This document shows, one piece after another, positions 1 through 12,262 of a DNA stretch of 64,000 bases (positions are counted from its first letter, which is position 1; each line of letters begins with the position of its first letter). A program made the translations under genes and the position numbers. The notes beneath the pieces are model-generated. The model saw only the letters and a program-made list of their open reading frames with translations, was not told the origin of the DNA and made no database searches. The DNA comes from Schistosoma mansoni (lineage: Eukaryota > Platyhelminthes > Trematoda > Strigeidida > Schistosomatidae): NCBI RefSeq assembly GCF_000237925.1, contig NW_017386087.1, positions 124,001 to 188,000 on the forward strand, in the 5' to 3' direction.

Positions 1-184
1 TCAAATGCTTTCTTCCTATTGATTACAGCCAAATATCCTCCTTACCTTTTCCGTAACAGTTTATATAATTCATGGAATACAATTATCGTCATAAGGTGAC
101 TGTTTTTCAATATTTGTTGTTACGATTATGCACATTTTATAATTTATTTGACTAAGTACATCAATTTTACCTTCTAACAAGTAG

Positions 185-321
185 GATTTGAAATGACTTC
201 ATTAAACCCATTGCTTAATCACTTTGGACGAGCTCAGGGAATGGCGAATATGTTACGTAGTTCAGTTTTATTAGCTCAACATAAAAATGTTCTACTATTT
301 CCTTTGGATGTAGTAAATCAA
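185..321 (+). CDS. NDUFAF6: NDUFAF6-like, penultimate coding exon
   Basis: The exon opens after an AG at 183-184 and closes before GTATGT at 322. It gives about 45 codons in one open frame and leaves in phase 0. The peptide includes LLNHFGRAQGMANMLR and LLFPLDVVNQ, which follow the HIGKAQGI...LP-D pattern of the C-terminal half of NDUFAF6. That protein is a mitochondrial matrix factor with a squalene/phytoene synthase-like fold, needed for complex I (ND1) assembly. The earlier exons lie left of the window. The ATG at 193 is internal, not a start. Identification is by remembered family pattern and by the fit with the next exon; a search with the joined exons would confirm it. Confidence 0.8.
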
Positions 322-582
322 GTATGTTCATCAACAAGGTGAATATTTACATTCTTAATTTTAAATGTAATTACTAAACTGTTTATGGGCGTGGGTGTAT
401 GGCACATTTTGGGGAATAAGAAACTGGGTATTACGTGCTAAAATTTGTTACGCATCATTTAAACTCCAGCAGTTAATTGTCTGGTTCTCGTCGTAGTTGT
501 TAATCTAATACAGTAGCTAGAAGGCCAAACCAAGCTATATTGATTGAAACACTTGTTTCCTGGATTTTCATTATCACAGACA

Positions 583-1180
583 TTTATTTATTATTTATTT
601 AAACACATAAATATTGGTACAAGGAAGCACCAGATAAATATGCGCCACACAAATCTCATTCGATTTGTGTGAGGGCTGTGATACTACCCAGGTGCCCAGA
701 CTGAAGCAGGTGGTTTTCTTAGGGGGCCACACCCGGAGCCTTTGACCTAAAGGTCTAGTCCATAAGGCAGTGGAGCATCGTAAGGAGATGCATTCCCATG
801 GTAGCCGGTGGCCAACAGTTGGTTCATACGCCATTCGTTCCTTCTGGATCCTGGAGCCCATGTGCACCATTGGTTTGGAATAAGGGTTTTCCAACTCCCC
901 TAGGTGGATCCTCCACATCCACCAACCCGGTTAAAGCGCCGGATATTCGCTTTTCGTGTTCTCACTTTTGTGAACAACACCCCCGCCACGAGAAGGAAGT
1001 GAGTAGGACTTCCCTGGCAGAGGCTATATATTCGCGTGGCCATATGAAAGCATTTCGAGAGGGAGAGCGGACTCTCCCCACTCTCAGCCGTACCAGGGCC
1101 AATCATCAGTTTATATACGCACATTTGAGTCATGGTGTTTATGTATGGACTAGTAATATTACCTGGCTGGTCAAATCAAT
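583..1180 (-). repeat. GC-richer dispersed repeat, copy 1
   Basis: This block stands out from AT-rich surroundings. On the minus strand it ends TGTACCAATATTTATGTG followed by an A/T-rich AAATAAATAAT tail, as a retroposed 3' end would. A second diverged copy lies on the plus strand at 53222-53750, and the same terminal motif occurs at 18100-18131 and 39937-39970. It sits inside the NDUFAF6 intron. ORFs in it run on both strands and look accidental. Most likely the 3' part of a non-LTR retroelement or a long SINE. Confidence 0.65.
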
Positions 1181-2217
1181 GTAGGTAGGGTGGGATTCAA
1201 ACTTGTGACTTAATAAATAAAACCAAAATGCTTGAACCATTCGACTATTTTCCTGCTTCATGTTGGGTTCGTTTGAAGTGGACAAGCATACAATGTCGAA
1301 AACGCATCGTCATTTGGACTTTGTAAGTTTCGATATCCATAATAAAAGACCTACTGAAGAATGTATTCATCAAACAATGTGGTTTCCTTAGAATTTATCT
1401 TGTAAGACTTCACTTCAAAGTTTCTGGAGTTAACACAACTGGTTTTAAAAGTATTTAGTTTGTGTAATATCAACCTATCGCAAACTTTGGTCAAACTGAT
1501 ACATCGGTCTTCTCTTGTTATTTATCCTACTCTAATGAGTAGTTAAGGTTCTGTTCATCTGATTAGTGACTTTCTTGCAAATTTACACTTTTATGCCGCT
1601 CCTTACGTTGTCATTCTTATTTATCGCTGTTATGACAAACCCATCGTCGGCTTAAGTCATAACAATATTCTTCCTACCTCAAGGTTCTTCTAGATCATCC
1701 TGTTCTTGTTAAGTTTTTTGTCCAGTGAAGAGTTCATGTTCTAAAGTGTCTTTTATATTGTGACCCAGTGATCTTTAAAGAAAGTATATTTCCCACGTTT
1801 GTTTTAAGATTGTTTGAAGAAAGCCAACTGCATAGTCACTTATTCTTTTTACTTCCAATACCTCTGAAATGTTGATGGATTTTTATACGTGCTTCATGTT
1901 CTTTGTCTGTTTCTCTGATCAATATTATTAAGATTGCCAAATCTTATAATGTAAATTTCTCCGTTGATTATCCACAACAGATCAGTATTTCTTCTAAGTC
2001 TGTTAATTATTTAACTATTCATGATTACGTTTAAGAAAGTTATTAGCATTTAAGGTACTTCAGTTCTAAATCATAATTGAAGGTTATAGATAAACCTAAT
2101 ATTTCCTAAAAGTGTTATTACTGAGTTAAACTTCAAGTCGATAAATGAGACGCGATTTTCTTAAGACAAATAAGTTATTTCAATTATGTGCATAGGCTCT
2201 CTATTTAATTATATTAC
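1181..2217. other. Intron sequence, nothing recognised
   Basis: AT-rich NDUFAF6 intron. I see no long open frame, repeat of another part of this window, or RNA motif. Confidence 0.5.
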
Positions 2218-3590
2218 TCATTGTGTTATCCTTTTCTGACTTAAAACAAGCATTTGACTCTGTAGACCGAGAGGGTCTGTTGCATTGTCTGTCATTGAAA
2301 GGTGTACCTCAGAAGTACATAGACCTTGTGAAGGCTCTTTACTCAAACACTATCAGTCGAGTGAGAGCTTATGGCAAACTGTCATCTGATTTTACAACTT
2401 CAAGTTGTGTCCGACAACGCTGTCCACTATTTCTATTTCTGTTTAATTTCATCATAGACCTACTGCTGGAAATAACTTTCTTGTTGATTAGATTTTCAGG
2501 AATTGATCTTCTAGGAGGTCCATACATTGATTTAGAATACGCAGATAACATATTCCTGTTTGGTGAAGACGCTCATAAAATGCAGTCTTTTGGTAGCACT
2601 GAGCAACAATACCAGGATGTTTGCGTTGCGTTCCTTCCCCTATAAATGTAAATTGTTGCTCCAGGACTGAACTACGTCAACACCTGAATTAAGGATAGGG
2701 AGTCAAGTAGTCGAACGTGTCGACAACTTCACTTATCTTGGAAGTCTGATCAGCCCTAATGGGTTGATGTCTGACGAAATCTCTGCACGGATTCAAAAAG
2801 CTCGATTAGATTTTGCCAACTTACGTCACCTATGGCGAAGACGAGATATCCGTCTATCAATTAAGGGACGAGTATACTGCGCAGCAGTTCGCTCTGTTCT
2901 ACTTTACAGCTGTGGAACGTGGCCATTAAGAGCAGAAGATGCTGTCAAGTTACTAGTATTTGACCACAGATGCCTTAGAAATATTGCTCTCATCTACTGG
3001 GATCACCGGGTAAGTAATAGTGAGGTTAGACGCAGGGTATTAGGAAATGATGGTAAATCGGTTGATGAGTTTGTGAATCTTCATCGACTGAGATGGTTGG
3101 GCCATGTGTTATGTATGCCTGAACACCGATTAACACGACGGGCTATGCTGACTAGTTTGGGGATGTTTGGAAGAGAGTTAGGGGCGGCCAAACCAAAACA
3201 TGACATCAGTGCTTGAAGTCACTAACTTCTGGTCTGAGCCATGTTGGTAGATGCAGATTACTTGATTGGGGCCTGCGTGACTATCGTAACCAATGGTTGG
3301 AGACTCTGTGTGACATGGCTCAGAATCGATCACAATGGTGTCAGTGTATATACTCTCTCTCTTCCCTTAATCCTTGAGATTAAAATTCCTTCATATCTTC
3401 CTTTTTACCAACTAATTCTTTTCTTCGATACTATATCCTTACATACAATCTTTCCTTCATATATTACTGCCATTGAAGTTACTACTTCCATGAATTTGGT
3501 GTTCATCTTGTTGTGCTAACGAGGTATGGCAACTTGGACAGACTCATATATCTGCCTTGTCCCATTTTGTAGCTGACTGACTGGAGTAAT
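2218..3590 (+). mobile_element. Non-LTR retrotransposon remnant, RTE-like family B (RT to 3' end)
   Basis: A 5'-truncated copy. 2223-2645 encodes reverse transcriptase fingers/palm: SDLKQAFDSVDREGL, then LEYADNIFLFGEDA. 2764-3216 encodes the C-terminal region (DEISARIQKARLDF, RVYCAAVRSVLLYSCGTWP, HRLRWLGHVLCMPEHR). The halves lie in different frames, so at least one indel has occurred. The catalytic YADD reads YADN, so the copy is inactive. The 3' tail resembles the 221-base unit at 60.1-60.9 kb and ends in GACT repeats near 3585. It lies in the NDUFAF6 intron, sense to the gene. The pattern is typical of schistosome RTE-like elements; the exact family is not certain. Confidence 0.85.
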
Positions 3591-3950
3591 ATATTGATTT
3601 GTTGTGTATTTTTGTACAATTTTGTCACTATTAATTTTTCCTAACTTTAAAATGACTATGGACAACGATAAGACTAAGACTTTTGGATGCTAAATAACGA
3701 TGCTTCCAACTCAAGTAACTGGATCAACCTAGGCAGAGGCATGTGTGCAGTAGCTTCTACCAGGTGAACAATCCACTTGCTCGCAATAGCTCATCTAGAC
3801 TTGTCTCTCGCTATATGACCTTGAACAAGAAATGGCTGATTCATAGTTTTGTCACAATAGTTGTTCACGTAGTGTAATAGCTTTATACCACTTTCTCTTT
3901 CTATCACTTTGCAAATAGACTTGTGATTTTGTGATTTTTTCTATCCGCAG

Positions 3951-4361
3951 CATAACTTAACCCAAGAACATGTACTTCGTTTTCTACGTAATGATCCTTC
4001 GATGACTAGTACAGTTGATAAACCTATAAAAAAATTAACGTGTGATATTGCTTCTTTGGGTCATTATCATGCTAAACGTGTTTCCCATCTGAGTTCGGAA
4101 TTAATGATGCAATCACTCTCAACACCAACGTTCAATTCAGCAAAGTTGAAAAAAAAAGATTTGCAACAAAAGCATTTAATACAAAATGTTTTGCCCAAGC
4201 TTTTACTACCTCTACTCCCTATAAATAAATATTTGGATTTTTTAGGTTACTCGGCGGATTTCGATTTACGTCTTAATTTCAAACACAATAATGATTTATT
4301 ACCGCTACAATTATGTTGGAATGCTTTGTGGAATAAAATACCAAAGGAACCGAAAGCCTAA
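3951..4361 (+). CDS. NDUFAF6: NDUFAF6-like, last coding exon
   Basis: The acceptor CTATCCGCAG ends at 3950 and the exon begins in phase 0, matching the donor at 321. About 136 codons run to TAA at 4359-4361. The start HNLTQEHVLRFLRND matches the family's (H)G-VSQEDFLRR segment, and a later DIASLGHYHAKRV matches DIAS-AH-HLKHAR. The tail has the family pattern LLP...LxxDFDL...LLPLQLCWNALW. The protein end therefore looks complete. The intron (322-3950) is 3.6 kb and carries two repeat insertions. A possible poly(A) signal AATAAA lies at 4791-4796, but a 430-base 3' UTR is only a guess. Confidence 0.85.
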   Translation, partial: HNLTQEHVLRFLRNDPSMTSTVDKPIKKLTCDIASLGHYHAKRVSHLSSELMMQSLSTPTFNSAKLKKKDLQQKHLIQNVLPKLLLPLLPINKYLDFLGYSADFDLRLNFKHNNDLLPLQLCWNALWNKIPKEPKA

Positions 4362-5124
4362 TTCTCACTTCTAATTTATTTTCCACGTATCTCAGTACAT
4401 GTAAATGTGAACAAGAATGTTTAGCCTTATGGCATTAGATAGACTGAGTCGGGAATATTGTAAAAAGTTCTAGCTTGTTGTATTTTCCCTAGTATTTCCA
4501 GTTTACATTTTGTAAGAAAAAGGATTGTACATAAGCCCTGTGACTTATTTTGTCTACTTTCATAACACTACTTAATTTAGTAATAAGTAAACAATCTGCT
4601 TTTTCGAGAATGTGATGTTAGCATTGGCATCCGTAATGTTAAGTCCAAAAACATTTATTTACGAGTACGCCCAGTTCCATACACTTGATTTATTTTTGCA
4701 GGTGGATTTGGCAAAAGTTGTCACGATTGTACCCGAAATATTAAGGAAAACCAAAGGGCTTTTTAAATTTCATTAGTCTTGCTTGACCAAAATAAATCCG
4801 AAAGACAGGTCAATTTAACTGTATATCACAGACACGTCATCAATGAAGATCGCCTCTTTTAAAAGCAAGATGAAACATGCGACCTACATCTAATTATTAG
4901 TTAATTGGTCCTCAGCTCATTACCTCCTAGTTAGTCTATGACTTCACAATTCTGTTGAAAGGCGACTCCATACTAAAGAACGCTAAAAAAAATAGTCATT
5001 ACCGTATGGGGTTCGTCAATGTTGTCGAACTTCATAGTTTACATCGAGGACTCGTCGTAGTTAAACAGCCACCGCTGCTCTGAAATCTCAGTGTTTTGTT
5101 TAGCATTTTAAAAACACATATGTG
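4362..5124 (+). other. 3' flank of NDUFAF6-like gene
   Basis: AT-rich; probable 3' UTR followed by intergenic DNA. AATAAA at 4791-4796 is a candidate poly(A) signal. No other structure seen. Confidence 0.4.
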
Positions 5125-5290
5125 CTAGGTTCTATGTTGCTTATAACTGAGTGGTTCAAGGGTCTTGAATTCAATCCCGGCTACGGTCGTTGGTCCTTTC
5201 TTCTGGAGAACCCCATCCTAGGACGAAACTCTTGTTCATTGTGATCTGAGTTTTTGCTAGTTTCCTAAGACTAATTACCGATGCAAGCTA
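5125..5290 (+). repeat. tRNA-headed SINE with decayed hammerhead core (family 2)
   Basis: A-box-like ACTGAGTGGTTC (about 5148) and B-box-like TTCAATCCCGG (5170-5180) resemble internal RNA polymerase III promoters. Downstream, 5203-5230 reads CTGGAGAACCCC...GGACGAAAC, close to a hammerhead core: CTGANGA damaged, stem II with CCC/GG, GAAA intact. The same order of tRNA-like head then hammerhead-like core occurs at 51125-51260 and in the Sm-alpha array. Confidence 0.55.
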
Positions 5291-8100
5291 TGAGAAAATT
5301 ACTACTGTGATTTGCTGTGTACATCATCGTTCCAATTGAAAAAAATTAAATATGTAGAAGTACTCTATGTTTTACCGTTAATTTGGAACTGAGGGAAAAT
5401 AACTACATGACGTGGAATACTAATTTCGGATATGCTGTAATGAAAACATTTGTGAAAAGTGGCACTTCACAAACAAACTGGTCATAGATTATGTAGTAAA
5501 GCTTATGGAAATTAAAACGAACTATGTTCAGTCAAGTTCATGAAGTGTCTGTAGAAGGGTTTAGATCTATGACATGCTGATTTCTGAAATACCAGACAAA
5601 TTATGGCTAAATAGATTGATATAATAGTAATGTTCAAAATGTCTCAGTCCTAGGTTTCGTGTTAGTCGGAACACTCCAATCTTGATGAAACCCCACAAAG
5701 AGTATCAGTTACTTCAATATTACAGTAGGAATCGGATTTGACATGGGTGTAGATTAATCACCGTAATGATGAGTTTGATAAGTTTCAAGATAATTGTATT
5801 GGTATTTAACCTATGGAACTTTCGTACAGTTTTTCCCATCTGTAAACTTGAATAGAGAGAAATATCGTAGCGTGATAACATGGATTCGTTTCTTTTGTGG
5901 ATTCTCCTAACCTGCCCATAAACGGTGTTATTCCTCAAAATAAAATAAGTGTGCATTATATTTTGGAGAAATCTTTAATGGAATTGATTAATAAAATGAT
6001 CTTAACCGATGAAATCACTAGGTAAATGTCTGCATATACTGTTGAAGAACAAAAGCGGCCACTTTTGTATACAAGATAGTATAACGTATGGGATAATAAG
6101 TTTAAGCAATAATGAGGAATAGAGCTCACAGAACAAGCAACAGTCCATCAATTTAATCCACCAATAAAGGGGAAGGGTACTTTACATACTCATGCTGTTG
6201 ACTAAACTTCACAGTGTTATCATGACAAGTGCAACAAGATGACAAAGAAACTATATACAAATATTTGTCGATTTTAGATTTAAAAAATTTCCAGATGGTT
6301 AGGATCAGACTGTATTTTTCTAATGTGATAGGTCTTATGATGATCACAATAGCTACCTTAACTGTTAATAGTTTACTCCTCACATTGTATTCTTCCAAAG
6401 AAGAATACATTTGAAATAAGTACCACATCAGTTACTATCTGGTGGCTAACACGCATGAGATAATCACATCCAAAACTCTATTTACTCGTGGAAATGCAAC
6501 TGAAATACTGCTTGAAATAGATTTGATTATATTAATTAATTTTTATTCGACGATCTAACATCCGTCTTATTGACTACCGAAGCAGTCTCGTGGAACCGAA
6601 AGAACACTTTTCTCACGAATGTACCATGAATAAAGAACGTAGTCAACACCAAATTACGAGATGCTAAGTTTTCATTTTTTGTGTAAAGTATGCTTATAAA
6701 TTTCAGATATATCAAAAGTTATCAATGTTTACAAGAGCGTTCGAAGTATGTACAGTAGTGGTTAGGGAAATAATTTGTGACTCGTGTTTTGTTCTACTTT
6801 AAACTCATCAGCTAGATGTACATCCATTGCAAAGCTCAGACCCAGTGCTCGTTCATTCAAACGCTAAATCGTTACCATCATGTAATTGAAGCCGATTATC
6901 GTCACTGGGAACCAGTTGCTACACAAACCCTCCTATCCCCATTTCGCGGATTGAGATTATCAGTCTGTCAAGGAGGAATTCAGTAAGAAAGTTATTCTCG
7001 TTAGTTATCGTATTTTTATTTTCACGGTATTATTAGATTGGTCTTTAACGACAATTTATGGACTAATGAGTTATGAATCGACCAAATCTGAACAATAAAA
7101 TAATGTTGAGTGAAATGATATAAAAGTCAGTGTACTAAAATACATCGTTAGTTCAGTTTTGATGTGGAATAGATTTTGGTCTATCCGTTTCCTCCTTTTT
7201 GTTGGGCTATACACTGTAGTGTGTGGTCTCGCCGAAATAGCGGATTTATAACTTGGCTGGTTAGTGTATACACATGTTAACCAGTGAAAATATCAGTCAA
7301 GAAATAAAAGTTTTTTGCTGATCTTTGGAAAACATGGTCACATCTGAACATACCTGCGGTCGAGAAGTCATATAACTCGATAAAGTAGGATCTAGAGGTT
7401 CATTCTTCATAATAAGTAAAACAGCTCATTAATAATCTGAACTTTATGTAAAACCAACATAATGCTACAATAAAAAAATGGTAGAAAACAGACTGAGATT
7501 CAAACCGTTTTTTATCGGAAGTAACAAATATAAAATCATGTCAAGTATGTAGTAATAAAATAATGTTTGGAATAACAGGTAATCTTATGACAGATGTCAA
7601 GCATTCAAATATGATTTTGAAAACGTCGTTCATTTTGACCTTAGTCACCACCACTCATTACCTGACATCACATAGAAATCTAGACTATAGGACCCAGTGA
7701 TTGGAAATTATCATGATTATTACTGATTTAATGTCCTAGGTTCGATCCATAAGATGTTACACAAAGCTTGGAATATTAGTAATCCATATAAGTCCTTAAG
7801 TGTATACTATGCCATGATGAAATCTTTACTCCCATAGAATATTATTTCCTAAATCTTTAATTATCGCAGAGTACCCTGAAAACCTGCAGTTACTGCTAGT
7901 CTCAAACCCGGTTAAAGTAAGGGGATTGGGTATGAGCTTACCTACTCCATCCTGTAGAAAACAAACATGTTTTAAAAGCATTAACCAGATTAAACCATTT
8001 AAACTGTCTGGGAGTTGAAGGGTCTTCATTCAGAAGAATTATGAAAGCGGAGATTCTTCGGAAGTCATGGAGCCAATGCCCCTTCTAACAAACAAGGCTG
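5291..8100. other. Intergenic, no gene recognised
   Basis: AT-rich DNA with short random open frames only (for example 5720-5956 and 6153-6428, low complexity). No splice-consistent exon, RNA gene or repeat shared with the rest of the window was recognised. Confidence 0.4.
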
Positions 8101-8300
8101 NNNNNNNNNNNNNNNNNNNNNNNNNNNNNNNNNNNNNNNNNNNNNNNNNNNNNNNNNNNNNNNNNNNNNNNNNNNNNNNNNNNNNNNNNNNNNNNNNNNN
8201 NNNNNNNNNNNNNNNNNNNNNNNNNNNNNNNNNNNNNNNNNNNNNNNNNNNNNNNNNNNNNNNNNNNNNNNNNNNNNNNNNNNNNNNNNNNNNNNNNNNN
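8101..8300. other. Assembly gap (200 N)
   Basis: Exactly 200 N, directly upstream of an RTE fragment. The size is a placeholder. Confidence 0.99.
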
Positions 8301-8815
8301 TGACTGAATCCGGTGGATCTGATGCACATGTGAAGACGCGGATAGGTAAAGCAAGAGCAGCATATTTACAACTGAATATATCTGGAACTCAAAACAATTG
8401 TCAACCAACACCAAGATCAAAATTTTCATTACAAATGTCAAGACAGTTTTACTGTATGGGGCGGAAACTTGGAGATTTACGAAAGCGATCATCCACAAGA
8501 TACAAGTGTTTATTAACAGTTGTCTACGCAAAATACTTCGGATCCGTTGACCAGGCACTATTAACAACAACTTACTGTTGGAGAAAAAACCAGATTTCAG
8601 TTGAGGAAGAAATCGGAAAGATGCGTTAGAAGTGGATAGGACACACATTGAGGAAAGTGCTCAACTGTGTCATAAGGAAAGCCTTCACTTGGAATCCTGA
8701 AGGCCAACGGAGAAGAGAAAGACCAAATCATACATTACTCTGAGAAATGGATACAGACATGAGGAAAGCAACAACACACCTGAATCAAGTATGCTTAAGC
8801 AAAGTGTGGAAAACC
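8301..8815 (+). mobile_element. RTE-like family A remnant
   Basis: Old copy of the RTE C-terminal region. It matches, with many substitutions and frameshifts, the family A copies at 41-43, 45, 58 and 62 kb: GGSDAHVKTRIGKARAAY, then a frame-broken version of KWIGHTLRK...ALTWNPEG. Its 5' side runs into the gap at 8101-8300. Confidence 0.8.
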
Positions 8816-10994
8816 TATCTACAAAGCAGTTATCGTTTATGTGTGCATCTACGAAACTCGTAAATTTGACGATACCCTATTTTAATTGTGTTCCTTTAGG
8901 CCAGTGACGTCAGATTTCACCATACAGTTAATCAGGTAGTCAGTCAGTCAAAATCTACGTACAGGTAGAACAAGACACAATGATAAAAAATCCATAGGTC
9001 CGAATTCAAAGTCAGCGGTATAGTATAATCGCAACTTGAAACACTGAGAGCATGGCTCAGAGAAGAAGAAATCTAAACGTTTGCAAGATTGAACACATAA
9101 ATATATAAATTTGTATATATACTGTCTAGCGAGACCCAGAAATCTGACTTTGTCGCTTTACTTACATTTTTATCAATCACATCACATGAAGAATATTCTA
9201 GGATAATTAGTCAGTGTCATACTCACACGAATCATTGGTGTGGACATTATCCTCACTTACAAAACACTGATTGGACTGAATACAGTCACAGTGTGATGAG
9301 TAATACCGATGTCGACAAATATAAGTAGTATGTATCATCAATGGAATATATATATATATATACCGAGACCAAGAAATCTGACATTGTGAATTTACTTAGA
9401 TGTTCATGTCTGTATGGTCCTGAAAATTGCTGACAATAGACATGACAAGCTCATGAAAAATTAGGAAGCATTTTGTCCAATCAGCATTTGATTTGTTCGG
9501 TTGCGTAGCTGTCGTACACTTCACTGGCCTTACACAGTGGTCAGACTTTTACTAGTACGCCCTATGCTGTCCACATTCACTATCTACCCGTTGGCACATT
9601 GAAAACACAAATGTGGATTGTTTTAAAATTATATTATACAATGTAAAATCAAATTTGTACAAGATAAGAATCACATTCTTCTTCACTGTTCCTTTCTAAT
9701 ATTCTCCTTCGTTGAATGCCATCATCCCATACCTATCAAAGGAGAATAGATAGAAAATACAAATAATCATCATCTTCAAATTACATTATAACGTCTATTT
9801 AGATTACAATAATTAGTACAGTAAACGAAAAAATAAACAACATGCATGATACCTTATTATGATAACTATCAACCTTAATTATTATAACGCTCATCATGAT
9901 AATTAAGATACTAGACAGCTAATCGTAGACATGATGATCGTCACAACATATAGTGCAACAGTCACCATAACCTTTAATACAATATTTTTATATTTCTGTA
10001 TAACTGATTTAATCAAATTACAGATGAAAATGGATAACATAATATTTTGTATAATGGTCCCAATTATAGTTTTCATCTCCATCAGTATAACGAAAACAAT
10101 AATGCTGAGTAATAGTATGGTCATAATTTTAATATATGTACAAATGATATAGACAGAAAATCGCAGAGGACAAATAAACAGCCGTCCACTGCGTGTCCGA
10201 CTCTCAACTGATTTTTATGACTGTTGCATGCTAATTAATACATACAACTTACATTTGAGTTTACACAATCGATACGAGTCGAGTGACTGCTAATCAATTA
10301 GCTGTATATTGATTGATCGATAGACCTTTGGTTTAGTCTGTAAATATGATGATAAAAATAATGCGACAAACAATGGTCAGACGTGTAATTAGAGTTAATT
10401 TGTATGCGACTCCTCTTGGTGTTTCTGTGCTTTATTCCAAATCTCCACTATTCATATATTGGCAAACAATCTGACTGGTAGCTTGTCTATCCGTCAATGT
10501 GTAGTGTATTCAGAAGTTTATGTTCATTTAGTGGATAAATAAAATGTGACAAAAGATTATTTTGAAAAGTGTTTCCATTGTAAGCCATTTTGTTGACGAA
10601 TATAAACACTTTATACGACCGGTTGGAATGAGCTACTCCTGATATGCTCTTAGTGAACATATTTATTGGTTTCGGTTTATCTGGAGACATAGTAGTTCGT
10701 TGTTTTGAGGTAATACTAATATATTGGTGTTATGGTGAATGAGAACGAACAAGTGGGACAAGCAAATATATTCGAATACAGAACGCAAACTTGATCAAAT
10801 GGTTCAAGTGGTTGAGGACGGAATAGAAGAAGCTTTTGCTTAACGGGATTCCGTTTCTAATAGCAGTGGATCGCCAATACCTCCAGGGAAAAAAAGAATT
10901 TGGTAAATCATGATAATATGTTATCCTTGGTCCCTAAGAACAAGTCAAGTTTCCTCTTAAAAGACTCATGGGAAGTCGCTTGGACTAGCTCAGT
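8816..10994. other. Intergenic, little structure
   Basis: AT-rich. A (TA)n microsatellite lies near 9351-9363. Two similar segments (9126-9165 and 9363-9400, sharing a GAGACC-AGAAATCTGAC core) suggest a degraded ~240-base duplication. Open frames at 9903-10152 occur on both strands and are low complexity. No gene seen. Confidence 0.4.
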
Positions 10995-11095
10995 CGGCAA
11001 AATCAATAGCTCTTTAAGTGTTCGACATTGGATGCTGACCACATTATTGTAAGTGGACTTGTTTAACTGAAGGCGTTCGGTCGTGCATTCCGAGA
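10995..11095 (+). repeat. ~100-bp segment shared by gypsy LTR and CR1 ORF1 end
   Basis: Read on the minus strand, this segment closely matches part of the E1 LTR (20548-20640): shared words include TTCAGTTAAACAAGTCCACT, GTGGTCAGCATCCAATGTCGA and AGAGCTATTGATTTT against ATGAGCTATTGATTTT. Here it overlaps the last codons and stop of the CR1-like ORF1 remnant. Either an LTR fragment fused to ORF1, or the LTR family contains a piece of the LINE. Confidence 0.7.
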
Positions 11096-12262
11096 CCTGA
11101 CTACCCGAAAACCCTTAATCCTAAGGTTCTTTTCGCAGTTTAGCTTTCGAGTTTTTAACTCTGTCAGGGCATTCTTCCACTTGATCCGATCCTCAAGTGG
11201 CCAGTCTGGTCGAAGACGAATATTTGAATCACGAATTTCGCGTGCGTTATTCAACACTACGTCTCTTTACTCAAAATAACCGAATACTAATTTTAAGATC
11301 TTTCTTTGTTGGGTCTCGCCTCCAACATATTTACCGAGTCTGATTACTTCCATGATATGTACCCCTGAGACCTCTTCGGGCAGTTCATTTCTGATGACAG
11401 ATCGCAATAACTGCAGATCGTGGGCATGTCTCTCGGCAGGGCCGTTGTCTTTCGATTCTTCTAGATTCCAAATGATTCCAATAGGGACCTGTTTAACTTC
11501 TTTAAAAGTCGTGTTCACGGCTTTCGACCGTGATGTCAGGTCCTGCATGTTAGCTACTGACTTCTTACTGCTAGCTTTCCTTTTAAAAGTGTCGCATGAG
11601 TCGAGCGAGTGGCTCACAACAAAATTTGGTGAAGCCGAACTGTTCCCATCCACGATAGAGCTAAATATTTTCTTACTTTTGGACTTTAGCGGAGTGACCT
11701 GATACGGAGGACGTCAGTCCAACAAGGACTTGCCGACTATACGCGCGTTCACTTTAGGTATGTTTCCGCGTTATCAATTTCCCACCAGTCTCAGCATCCA
11801 GATTAGAACTACTCGGGACGACAGTGGTTCTAGCCGGGTCATCAGTCACTGCTGAAGCAACTTGTCTATCAATATCTAATGGCGTGTCTCTCATTAGTTG
11901 TTTCGGAGTAGAAAGTTCTGCTTCTTGTTGCACCATTGGGTGTCTGGCAGACGCCATGGCAGCATTTACGACACTGATACAATCTTCGTTATCAGTATCC
12001 ATGTTGCCGGTACGGCCCTCGTCGACCTTTTTGTTAGCTAATGTTAGAAGGCTAATTGTTTCTTGAATGAGTAATGTTTTGCTTGAACAACAACGAACAT
12101 ACAGAGCGAATGATAATTGGGCTTTGAGCACCTTTTATAGGAAGTAGGAGTTAAGCGGGAGCACATTTTGTGGAACCACTTCTTACATTCATCACATTGC
12201 ATCCCATCTTCCACAGAGAATAAGCAGTATGGCTGTCCACACTCGTGTGCAGAGCTGGCCAT
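11063..12262 (-). pseudogene. CR1-type LINE ORF1 remnant (PHD-like finger + nucleic-acid-binding domain)
   Basis: Read right to left. A start MASSAHECGQPYC at 12262 leads into MQCDECKKWFHKMC, a Cys4-His-Cys3 PHD-like pattern found in ORF1 proteins of CR1-type LINEs. A linker follows in a second frame (11754-12131), then a domain in further frames (11267-11653 with IGIIWNLEESKD and VIRLGKYVGG; 11063-11257 with LRPDWPLEDRIKWKNAL), which is the basic nucleic-acid-binding part. At least two frameshifts break it. ORF2 (endonuclease/RT) does not follow; the sequence instead joins an LTR-like segment. A 5' piece without its 3' end is unusual for LINEs, which normally truncate at the 5' side. Confidence 0.75.

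Noticed and set aside
595-1184. Overlapping ORFs of 107 and 128 residues on both strands
   Set aside because: They lie inside a dispersed repeat, overlap each other on opposite strands and show no domain.
9903-10152. Isoleucine-rich ORFs on both strands, membrane-protein-like
   Set aside because: Low-complexity AT-rich DNA produces such frames by chance; no start context or splice support.
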